Assembly (NCBI GenBank): GCA_004431415.1 | Contig: QPMI01000085.1 | Span: forward strand, 1 to 64,000 | Origin: Cyanophora paradoxa | Lineage: Eukaryota > Glaucocystophyceae > Cyanophorales > Cyanophoraceae | Direction: 5' to 3' | Length of the DNA stretch: 64,000 nt | In this document: positions 34,310-43,990 of the stretch, piece after piece | Layout: each line of letters begins with the position of its first letter | How positions within the stretch are numbered: the stretch's first letter is position 1 | Notes under the pieces: model-generated | The model's database searches: none | What the model was told of the DNA's origin: nothing | Seen by the model: the letters and a program-made list of their open reading frames with translations, nothing else | Made by a program: the position numbers and the translations under genes

Positions 34310-37300
34310 CTACGAGCCGAGCAGGCGCTTCGCGTCCACGCCCGTGCCGTAGCGGATGAAGATGCTCCTGCAAGAGTACGATTACGATCGCGATCGGGCG
34401 GCGCTGGGAGGGCGAGCCGGCCCTAGGCCTAGACGGAAAATTACGCCGTGGCTGGGCCGTGTCGGGACTAGGCGGGGGGAGCAGCGATTGTGTATAGGCG
34501 TGTATAGACACAACACGCACCGCGCGGCGCCGCCGTCGCGGTCCGCCCGGAAGCCGCACCCGGGGCGGCACTCGAAGACCCTCTTCGAGCCGAGCCCGTA
34601 GTTGATCTTGCCGCACACCCCGCACGTCTTCGAGGTCCAGGCCTCGCAGACGAGCTGGAGCGTGCACGGCGGGTCCTCGTCCTTGGGGTGCCGCCGGACG
34701 GCGTGCTGCATGAGCTGCCGGAACCTGCGCAAAATAAGCATCAAGACCGCGTGGCAGAGGGGGTCGAAACGCAAGACCAGCGTACTCGTAGTGGCGGCAG
34801 TCGAGAGCCTGACGCGCCACCCACGGGAGCATCGCCCGCCCCTTGCGGGCGACCTGCAGGGGAAAGTGAGCGGAATTCCCGGGGCGGGCGCGCCGACAGA
34901 GCTCGCCAACCATCTGGCTGGTGCGGAACTCCGGCGCAATGACCATCCGAGCGTGCCCCGCGAGAAAACTACGTCGCGCGCCGTGCGTGGTTACAAAGAG
35001 TACAGGATTCAGTGATCGGGGCCGCGCACCGAACCCAGCGCCGAATGACCTCCGTCGCCTGGTTGCGCATGCGCGCGTAGCGCCGACGCCCCAGCGCCCG
35101 GAGGTGCCGGCGCGTGCCGTGGCGCGCTGCGCAGAGGGCTCAGCCGCGGAGGGCGCCAAAAAGACCGAAGGGCGGGGGCGCACGGTAGGTCCGCTCTGGC
35201 TTGCCGTAGTAGAGGCTGGGGCAGGGGCAGGCGGGCCGCGGCTCGGCGCGCAAGCCTCTTCTGAAGGTCGGGGGGGCCGACGGCGGCGGCTGCTCGGCGG
35301 CGTGCAGGCCCCTCTCGCCAGGCGCCAGACTCTTCGCCTGTAGCTCCAGCTTCTTCGCCCAGTAGGCCGCCTCCCGTCTCGCCCGATCGGCATCGTGCTG
35401 CCGCATGCGTTCCTCCCTGCGCTCCTTCGCCGCCTCGGAGCCGCGCGGGGGGCGCGGGGGCGGCGGAACGAGGGGCGGCGAGCGGCGCCGCAGAAACCCC
35501 CGGGGGCCCCTGTTGGGCTCCGAGACGCGAGAGGCCCCCCGCGGCGGGGCCCGTGCAGGGGGCGGCGGGGCGGCGGCAGCGGCGGCAGCAAGCGAGGCAC
35601 GAAAATCTTCGAGCGTGCCCTTGCGGGAGTGCGCCCGGTAGCATTTTCCGCACAGCCCTGCTCGCGCACTATCGTCAAAACTGCATCGTAGGCAGGACGA
35701 GGAAAAAGGATCGAGCACCATGGGAATGGTGCGGGGCCTCCTTGTGCGGGCAGTTCACGTTCTTCGAAAATAGCGTTCTCGCCTCCCGCTCGAGGGCCTC
35801 CTTCTCCCCCGCCCGCACAGCGGCCTGCCGGCTCTTCCGCCGCTTCTTCCGCCCCCTCCGCTGCTTGTTACGCCGCCGCCTCCGCCCGGGAGACTGCCAA
35901 CCTCGCACGCCACCACTGCGCCGCCGTCGCTGCTGCTGCTGCTGCAGCTGCTGCTGCTCCCACACGCGGGCATCATCGGAGGCAGCAGGCTGTTGCCGGT
36001 GCTGATGCTGCCGCTGCTGCCGCCGGAGCCGCCGCAGCGCCACACCCGCCTCCTTCGACGACTTGGCCATCGCCTGCTCCGCCCGGCGCAGCTGAGCGTA
36101 CCGCCTGCGGTGCTCCTCGGGCGCAACCTGGGATACGGCGGGACCGTCAATTAACCGAGCCCCATACGGCAGCAACGAGGAGAACCACAGGGAGAGAACC
36201 TTGACGATGATGCCAAGGCTTGGGACGAAGGCCGTCCAGACGGTCTTCACGCCGGGGTCGATGACGACGAGGTCCCACTTCAGCCGGCGGGCCATCTCGT
36301 CCGCAAGAGCCCTCACCGCCCCCGTGCGGTGGCACGTCTTGCTCGCGGCTCGCGTCTCGTTCACGTCGCGGGGGACGCAGAATCTGCGGGCAGCGTCACG
36401 GACGGGGGGAGGCGAAACCGGCGAACCGTGAATAATTCAAAAGGGGGGCGCACCGAATGCCCCCGTCGGGCCCCATCGCGAGCCTCGAGTCGTGGGGGAT
36501 CTTGCCGGGGAGCTTCTTGTAGTCGTGCACCCGCACCATCGTCTCGTCCCTGAGGACCGCCCAGTGCGGCCGCGTGGAGTACTTGCCGGTGCCCGCGCCG
36601 TTGTAGCTCGTCGCTGGAACGATGATGGACAGCCGCCGCGCCTTGACGGAGACCCTCGCCCTGTGGCGACGGGGTGAATCGATAGCGACGGCCCGGGCCA
36701 AAAGGGGACGCGCACTGGAGGCCCTCAAGCGGGTTCCGCCGGGCGACCTGGTTGAGGACCGCGGAGAGCGCCTCCTCGGCTGCCACCGACAGGGTCTTGC
36801 CAAAGACCCTCCACGTCGGGACGATGTCGGCGCACCCCAGCAGACTCCGCTGCGCCGGGTCGAGGCCGTACAGCCAGCGCTCGCGGATGTCGCGCATCGC
36901 CTCGGGCGCGAGGGGCAGCGGCCTCTTCTCCGCCTCTGCGCGCGGCAGCTGCCCCCCCCCCTGGCACCCCTCCCACTCCTGAAGGCACCCGCTTGGTACG
37001 AGGCGCGAGCGACAAGGCGTACCACACAAGGGAGGCGCACCAGGTCCTCGATCTCGTCATCGGAAGGCTGGTTGACGTAGATCGTGCGGATCAACCCCTG
37101 GAGATCACCGCGCCGCCTCTTCAGCATGCCACCGCGCATGCCCGCCGTCCCCATTACCAGCTTGTTCAGCTGCGCGGCCCCCAGCGCGTGAGAGGGAGCG
37201 CCCGAGGCGGGAGCCAGAGGCGAGCACCTCGGGCTCGTGGATGCAGCCGTTCACCACGGCGTCGTACACGAACGCGGCCGCGTTCATCTCGCCCTTGATC

Positions 37301-38079
37301 GCCTCCAGCAGGGGCGGGGCGACGTAGGTGAGGTGGTACACGTCGGTGGCCAGCTGCTCGTTCGAATCTCGCGCCGGCTGGCCGCGGAGGCCGCGGACGC
37401 CGACGAGGTTCGGCTTGGCGGGCGGCGCCGGCACGTCGTCCTTGTCCGGCCCCTCGCTCCCCGCCGCCCCCGCGGCCGCTGCCCCCCCCCGACGTCAGCA
37501 TCAAAACGTTTTCTGACGCCAGCACGGTCTTGTCGAGCTGCAAGGAAATCACAGAAACGCACCCGTCTTCCGCGCGTAGTCCGAGTAGCCCTCGTAGCCG
37601 TGCTTCTTCAGCTTGGCCATGTAGCGCCCCACCTCCTCCGAGGCTCCTTGTCCATCTGCCAGAACTCGACGTTCACCGGCATGCCCTTGGCCTTGGAGAG
37701 GAGCCGCTCGGCCTCCTCGGACAGCTCCGCCACCTCCGCCCAGCTCAGCTTCTTCATCCCGCTCTCGTCCGGCACGGGCGGGATCTGGAGACCGCGTCAG
37801 CGCCTCGAGAAATAGACCCGGCGACGGGGTCATCGCGTGCAGCATACCATCTCGGAGATGCCCCTGGCGCGGTCGTTCTTGGCGCGGTCGCGCGGGCCGT
37901 CGGCGTCGGCGTCCCAGTACTTGACGAGGGCGCCCGACGCCGCCTGGCGGAGCTCGGAGCCGTAGCCCGTGCGCCACACGATGCCCGCGAAGTGGCGACG
38001 GACCTCGCGCACGCCGAACCCCCTTCCAAAAAAACAAAAGGAGGGATCTCAGCCGCGCGGAGGAAGGGGCGCATCGGAG

Positions 38080-38110
<31 letters not shown>

Positions 38111-38808
38111 CGCACAGCCTGAACATCTCGTAGGTCATGAGCCGGGCGATCGGCTCTGCGGCGTGCTCGAGGCGGCAGCGGGGGCAGAACCACCACTTGC
38201 TCCTCGGCCGCTGCGCCTTCTTCTTCTTCTTCTGCCTCTTCTTCTTCTTCTTCTTCTTCTTCTTCTTCTCCTTCTTCTCCGCATCTCCGCCCTGCGCGGG
38301 GGGAAATCAGAGACCCGTGCACGCCCACCGCCCCGTGCGGCTACCTCCTGCTCAGCCCCCTCCTCCTCATCGCTCTCCTCGTCGCCGGCCCCTCCCGCCC
38401 ACTTCATCGCCTCCGCGTCGTCCTCCACCAGCTTGGCGGCAGCCTCGAGGACCTCGCCCAGCGCTTCCTGCACGCCGAGGGGCGCGTGAGCACTCGAAAC
38501 AAGGCGCCTAAGCGGTGAAGGGGCGAGGAAACCTGGACGCGAGTGACGAGGGGCCGGGGGTTGCCGCAGGCCTCGGCGAGGATCGGGTTGAAGCGGCCGA
38601 GGCCTTTGGCCTCGAGCCCCCCGAACAGCAGCGCGTCGCCGGCGCTCTGGTAGCGCGCGCCGGTGTAGAGGTACGCCGGGAAGTTCAGCCCCGCCCGAAG
38701 CGTATGGGCTTGCTCCGCTAAGTGACCGTCGGCATCGTGGACCATGAGGAATGCGCGATCGTGGGTCATGGCCGCGGCGAGGGCCGACTTGAACCCCGTG
38801 CGCCTCAC
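34310..38808 (-). CDS. Fanzor (eukaryotic TnpB-like RNA-guided endonuclease)
   Basis: The C-terminal exon reads QLVCEAWTSKTCGVCGKINY and VFECRPGCGFRADRDGGAAR, the TnpB/Fanzor C4 zinc ribbon plus RuvC-III Asp (codon 34535-34537). A 153-nt intron (34368-34520) then joins SIFIRYGTGVDAKRLLGS and the stop at 34310. RuvC-I is WDLVVIDPGVKTVWTAFVP (Asp codon 36257-36259). RuvC-II is MVIAPEFRTSQMVGELC (Glu codon 34929-34931). Upstream lie helical segments (MRDIRERWLYGLDPAQRSLL, IYVNQPSDDEIEDLV). Near 38.15-38.30 kb is a Lys-rich nuclear-localisation-like run followed by WWFCPRCRLEH. The region between RuvC-I and II has a Gln-rich insert and a CLRC...CGKC motif. A likely one-base frame shift near 37645 and homopolymer-dependent frame near 37490 may be real damage or sequence error. 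The first exon lies beyond 38808 and is not identified. Confidence 0.85.
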
Positions 38809-38914
38809 CTGGAACAGATGTCGGTCGGGCGGGGGGGAGAGGAGGGGAGAGGAGGGGGGGGGGGGGGGGGGAGGGGGCAGGGGGGGGGGTGCGGGGGGGG
38901 GGGGGGGGGGGGGG
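38809..38914. repeat. Poly-G/C tracts
   Basis: Long G runs on the plus strand, broken by a few other bases, lie directly upstream of the first identified Fanzor exon, within what reads as its intron (acceptor GTTCCAG on the minus strand). A second tract lies at 38081-38110 in another Fanzor intron. Confidence 0.8.
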
Positions 38915-39917
38915 CAGGACGAAAGTTGGACGAAAGTTGGACGAAAGTCGGACGAAAGTTGGACGAAAGTCGGACGAAAGTTGGACGAAAGTCGGACGAA
39001 AGTTGGACGCAAGTCGGACGAAAGTCGGACGAAAGTTGGACGAAAGTTGGACGAAAGTCGGACGAAAGTTGGGCGAAAGTTTCTGATTCCGATCGTAACC
39101 GCAACTCTGATTCCGATCGTAATCGCAATGTGCCGTCGTAATCGCAATGTGATTCCGATCGTAACCGCAACTCTGATTCCGATCGTAATTCTGATCTACT
39201 TGATCTAGATCTAGATTTGGACATGGTCTTTGGTTCTTTCTGAGCTTCCTTGCTCGCCCAGTAGGGCACACCTCACACCTTCTTTGGAAGCCCTTTATTC
39301 TCACACCTGCAGAACCAAAAAAATCTATATCTAGCTAACAGGCACGAAAGAAGGCCTCTCGCGTTCTCCACTCTTTACACGCGGGTGGTGTACCCGTACA
39401 CGCGGGGGGGGGGGGGGGCAGGACGAAAGTTGGACGAAAGTTGGACGAAAGTTGGACGAAAGTTGGACGAAAGTCGGACGAAAGTTGGACGAAAGTCGGA
39501 CGAAAGTTGGACGAAAGTCGGACGAAAGTTGGACGCAAGTCGGACGAAAGTCGGACGAAAGTTGGACGAAAGTCGGACGAAAGTTGGGCGAAAGTTTCTG
39601 ATTCCGATCGTAACCGCAACTCTGATTCCGATCGTAATCGCAATGTGCCGTCGTAATCGCAATGTGATTCCGATCGTAACCGCAACTCTGATTCCGATCG
39701 TAATTCTGATCTACTTGATCTAGATCTAGATTTGGACATGGTCTTTGGTTCTTTCTGAGCTTCCTTGCTCGCCCAGTAGGGCACACCTCACACCTTCTTT
39801 GGAAGCCCTTTATTCTCACACCTGCAGAACCAAAAAAATCTATATCTAGCTAACAGGCACGAAAGAAGGCCTCTCGCGTTCTCCACTCTTTACACGCGGG
39901 TGGTGTACCCGTACCTG
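38915..39917. repeat. 11-bp minisatellite inside a ~0.5-kb tandem duplication
   Basis: Two direct copies of about 500 bp, from CAGGACGAAAGTTGG (38915 and 39419) to GGTGTACCCGTAC (ending 39399 and 39914). Each begins with an array of GGACGAAAGTT / GGACGAAAGTC 11-mers. It continues through CCGATCGTAACCGCAACTCTGATT-like repeats, GATCTAGATCTAGA, and a unique segment ending before a G run. The second copy has one extra 11-bp unit, which explains why the two ends differ in offset (504 versus 515). No gene is inferred from the repetitive frames. Confidence 0.95.
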
Positions 39918-39961
39918 CGGGGAATCAGTATCCGATTGTGCGCAACCAGGATCACATTGAC

Positions 39962-41525
39962 TCACGAGTCGTAGACGGGCACGAGGGTCTTGTCAATGGC
40001 GGTCGCGTACGGGAAGGAGCCGACGGCGTAGATGACAACAGAGACGATCGAGAGGATGAGCGCAACGGTGAGGGGGGTGTAGCCTGCGGATAAGCGTTAG
40101 ACGGACAGTACGTGCGTTAAGCAAGGGACGCACTGCCGACGGGGCAGGTCTTGCCAAGCTGGCAGGAGACGGACAGGGCAATCGCGGCAATGCCGAAGAT
40201 GGCGCCAACGAAGATGATGAGCACCCACAGCTGCAAGCACGTCAGATCGAAGTGGGGCGGGATGAAAGACGAAGCAAGCGCACGAAGGGGCGGGCAGTCT
40301 CGCGCTTAGCGGTGCACATGCGGATCACGGTGGCGAGCAGGACGAAGACCTGGGCGAAGAGCGCGAGCCTGTGGTGCACAATCAGGCACTGGGACGAGGC
40401 ACGGACTCGTCCTGCGCAATCAGCGCACCAGGCGGAGGTGCCGAGGGCGCCCGAGAAGAACACAATGTACACGACGAGGGCGATGGCCTGCGCCGCGGCG
40501 TGAGTGCGGGACAGGGCGGGAGAAGCAGAAATCCGGGCACGATGATGATGCCGACGACAATCAGGGCCGAGAGCACAGTGCCGACGGTCAGGAGGACGGT
40601 GCCGGCGTAGCCAAGAACGAAGGTCGAAGCGATGACCGAGAACACGTTGGCTGCGGAAGCCAGTCAGCATCTCCACCTCTTCAACAGGACGAGGCTCGAA
40701 CCCGCGGTCATGGTGTTCGACCAGTCGGAGTTCACGAGGCCTGGAAAAAAGCGTCAAGGCACGCGTTTTCGAGCGATTCGCGATGCTGCTGCAGTGCACA
40801 CCCTTCGCGGTGTACTGCGGGTAGTGATCTGCATGACGAGGTTCAGCTGTGCACGCCCATGATTGATTGGACACCCCACGCACCGATAGCATAGCCCAGA
40901 GCGATCAGGGAAAGGCAGCCGAACAGGCTGGCAAACCCGAACTGCATGAGGTGCGCCTTGGCCTGCGCGGAGGCAACGGCCGATTCAGAAGGCGGCCGCG
41001 TGGATGATTCGCCGGGTGGCCCCGATTTCACGTTTCGCGTTCGAAAACACGCCGGAAAACGCATTTCGGGGTGCCTAGGGCATTCTAGAGCCATCGCGGA
41101 CGCTATCCAGAGTTGTCCGCGAACATAACGCCCTCCCGAGACAATCAACGCATCCGCCAGCGAAAGCCCCACGGGCAACGCAGATACGCACGCTGTACTG
41201 GCCGACGGCGGCATTGCGCTTGTAGATCGAGTACCACTTGAAGGCCGCAACCGCCGAGATGACGGCGTTAATAGCCGCACCCGTGTAGGCGGCGTAAACC
41301 TCCGAGCTGGCTGTGGAGGAAACGCGACAGGGCGTTAGTCGAGGCTGATGAGCCGTCGGAATACCGCCAGGGCCATCCGCCCGCCCCGCTAGGTGAGACT
41401 AACGGAAATTTCTAACAGCCGCCGGGAAAATGACCCGAACGGGCGCCGCGGTCGAACAGACTCCATCGAAACCTAGCCCAGTCGCAGAGACGCTCACCCG
41501 TGGTGGCAATCGACGGCGCCGACAT
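39962..41525 (-). CDS. Multi-pass membrane protein, family unrecognised
   Basis: Exons chain on the minus strand from ATG 41525 (MSAPSIATT). The first long exon has VYAAYTGAAINAVISAVAAF then KWYSIYKRNAAVGQYS. Next are HLMQFGFASLFGCLSLIALG, GLVNSDWSNTMTAGSSLVLL and ANVFSVIASTFVLGYAGTVL with LSALIVVGIIIVPGFL. Then come AIALVVYIVFFSGALGTSAW, LALFAQVFVLLATVIRMCTA and LWVLIIFVGAIFGIAAIALS. The final exon is GYTPLTVALILSIVSVVIYA, ending DKTLVPVYDS. That gives six or more hydrophobic helices. I do not recognise the family; CQLGKTCPVGS in a loop could be disulphide-bonded. Introns are 50-180 nt. Conserved hydrophobic periodicity across splice sites makes the gene credible. Confidence 0.7.
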
Positions 41526-41629
41526 TGTAGGTTGTTAGTACTGAACCCCTCGACTGAGCACTGACTTCTGGGTACCCGTTTTAACGATTTCAAAAAAGAA
41601 CAAAGGCTAGATCAACGAAGGCCACGTCG

Positions 41630-41885
41630 GCTCCACGTGAAGCGATGGAGGAGTCGCAGCTCTCGCAGCGGCGGCGCGGCGATGCGGCGGGACAAGCGCG
41701 TCGTCGTCATCGCCCCCGCGGCGTTGCGGGCTGGCTTACGACGACCGCGAGCTTCGCCTGCGGGGGGAGCAGCTAGCGCTGAAGCTCGTGGTGGCGAGCT
41801 AGAACACGCAGGACGCAGGCGCTGCAGCAGCGCCGGCGACGCTGAAGCGGGAGGAGCGGAAGCGGAAGTGGACGGAGGGCATCGA
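41630..41885 (+). repeat. Dispersed repeat C, copy 1
   Basis: It begins CCACGTGAAGCGATGG and shares with 42107-42470 the segments CGGCGCGGCGATGCGGCGGGACA, TACGACGACCGCGAGC, GGGGGGAGCAGCTAGCGCTGAAG and GCTGAAGCGGGAGGAGCGGAAGCGGAAGTGG. The frame LAYDDRELRLRGEQLALKLV followed by a stop at the same place in both copies suggests a decayed coding sequence rich in charged helix. Family unknown. Confidence 0.7.
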
Positions 41886-42097
41886 TCGTGCACATCACGT
41901 CGGCGTCTCACACGCGCTTGCCGTGCAGCTCATCCGAAGAGAAAATGGCCCCGACTGCTGTGCACGCCGAGACTCCCGCTGAGGGTGCGATCCTGAGGTC
42001 TCGTTGCTAGCGCATCGCCGAGCTCCGAGCGCAGCCCAGGAGCTGGCCGTCGTCTACGCGGCGCTCATCCTCCACGATGATGGCATCACCGTGATCG
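41886..42097 (+). pseudogene. Duplicated 5' part of RPLP1 (flank, exon 1, intron 1, exon 2)
   Basis: It is nearly identical to the minus strand of 12780-12903, extended through exon 2 of RPLP1. It holds 53 bp of 5' flank, the ATG with [13 protein letters not shown], intron 1 including its donor and acceptor, and [18 protein letters not shown]. It ends at the second exon's 3' edge and runs into ATCGATATCGATATCG. Intron 1 is retained, so this is a DNA-level segmental copy, not a processed pseudogene. The essential hinge and acidic tail are absent. Confidence 0.9.
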
Positions 42098-42106
42098 ATA
42101 TCGATA

Positions 42107-42480
42107 TCGTTCCACGTGAAGCGATGGCGTCGGCACAGCTCTCGCCGCGGCAGCGCGGCGATGCGGCGGGACACGGGCGTCGACGCCATCGAGCACTGGG
42201 GGGACCCCGCCGCCCTCCAGCGCGATGAGACGTCGTGCGCAAGCTAGAGGTAGCGCTAGAGCTGTTGCAGATCTCAACTTTGACATACTGCAGCGACGAG
42301 ATCCCGCGGCGCTGCAGACTGGGCTACGACGACCGCGAGCGTCGCCCGCGGGGGGAGCAGCTAGCGCTGAAGTTGGTGTTCGCGACCTAGAGCATACAGG
42401 ACGCAGGTGCTGCAGCAGCGACGGCGCCGCTGAAGCGGGAGGAGCGGAAGCGGAAGTGGGAGGAGCGGAAGAGGAAATGG
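42107..42480 (+). repeat. Dispersed repeat C, copy 2
   Basis: Second copy of the 41630-41885 repeat, with an insertion near 42190-42300. It continues as charged helix-like sequence past 42480. Together the two C copies bracket the RPLP1 fragment. Confidence 0.7.
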
Positions 42481-43680
42481 GCTGAAGCTGGAGCAGTTGC
42501 TGGAGCAGGATCGCAAGCGGGAGAATTGGGAAGTGGAAGCGGCCACCGAGCGAGGATCCGCCAGCTGGCAGTTTGCGCAAGGTCAACGACCAGTGGGCGG
42601 CAGCATGTGGCGAAAGTCGACAAAAGAGAGCATGTGCGGCCGTGCTTGGCTGCGTTCCCTCTCTGAGACAGACCGCAAGAGTACAGACAGACCGTCGCCG
42701 CGTGCAGCCTTTCTCTGCCGCAGTGACCTTCCTCGGCACCTCCGCCGAGCCTAGGCCCTAGTAGGCCGGCATTACTGGAAGCTCAGATTCAAAAGGGTTT
42801 AAAGTGCCTAAGCTAGTTCACCGATCCAAGGGTTTAAAGAGCCTCGGACTCCGGGAGCCGCTGAGCTGCTGAGCATGCCGCAGCATGAGAGGCTAGCTAG
42901 CTATATAGCTAGCTTTTTCACAAAGCCCATATCAAGGGCGGTGGCGAGTGTATTTGTTCAGTGACATCGTACGCACTACCGGTTCGGACTGGGCCGAACT
43001 CTGGGTCAGAGCATAACCTGAGGCCGGAACACAGGGATAGGCGCCTCGACGCTACAGCTGAGCGTTTCTCTTGTGGGGGGGAAGCGTGGGGAGGGGGTCG
43101 TCGTCGTGAGTGTACGTACCAGATGCTGGGGTCGTGGCGCCGAGGGGGGCCAATTTTTTATCAGGCAGGGGTAGAGGGGTGGGGGGGAGGGGAGGGGCGG
43201 CGCGGGCGGTGGTAGCGGGCGCGCCCCCTTATTTTTATTGCGTGTGGGGCGCGGGGTATTTTGTGGGCCTGGTTGGGGGTGTTATCGAGGGTGCCGCGGG
43301 GGCGGGCGGTGGCGGGCGGGGTGGCCGCCCTAGTGTGGTCGTAGAAAAGAGGGGCGTGGTGGGGGTTTTAGGCCGTGGGGCTAGGTTATCGCTAGCGTCT
43401 GGGCCGTGGGCTTGCCTAGGGGGTGGGGCTGGCCCGGAGGAGGGCAAGGCTTTATGCGAGATCGGGGTAAGAGCCTCGGAGGGTGTCATTGCTTCATAAA
43501 GCTATCTAACTCAGAGAGGGAGGCGGCGGGCTTTCACAGGGCCCCCACCGTCGGTAGTCATGCTACCACAATTGCAAGTTGTGAAGAAAAGAAGAGAGAA
43601 AGAAAGCGGGGGCCGAAAGGGCGAGAGGGCCGAGGCCATTGGGGCCAAACGTAAAAGAGAGGGAGAGTTTATGCTGCCGC
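42481..43680. other. Gene-poor region, G-rich on the plus strand
   Basis: 42480-42740 continues repeat C-like sequence. 42770-42950 has AGGGTTTAAAG direct repeats and TAGCTAGCTATATAGCTAGC. 43070-43450 is strongly G-skewed with many GGGG runs. No gene is supported. Confidence 0.45.
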
Positions 43681-43990
43681 GTTGTCGGCGGCGGCCGCCC
43701 GGCGTCCGGCCAGGAGGGCCTCCATGGCGTCGCCGCGGGGCCCCCGAGGGCCGAGGTGAGCTCGGCGAGCATGCGCTGGGCCGCCTGGTAGTTGGTGAGC
43801 GGGATGGTGGCCGGCCCGGGGCCGGAGGCGGGGGCCGGGCCGGGGCGGGCGCGGGGCGGCGGCCGGCGCCGGGGCGGCGCGGCGGCGACGGCGGCGGCGG
43901 CGGCGGCGGCGACGGCGGCGGCGGCGGCGGCGGCGGCCGCAGCGGCAGCGGTGGCGGCGTTGGCGGCCGCGGCGGGTGTGGCTACGGCGC
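43681..43990. repeat. (GGC)n / polyalanine-coding trinucleotide tract
   Basis: An imperfect GGC/GCG repeat reaches its purest form at about 43880-43975. On the minus strand it would encode Ala runs next to a short protein-like piece (IPLTNYQAAQRMLAELTSAL). That piece could be an exon of an unrecognised gene, but no start, stop or splice chain supports it. Confidence 0.6.

Noticed and set aside
38872-39819. Protein-like frames with FRPTFVQLSSNFRPTF repeats on the minus strand and ESRTKVGRK repeats on the plus strand
   Set aside because: They are translations of the 11-bp minisatellite and change frame with unit number; no start, stop or splice context.
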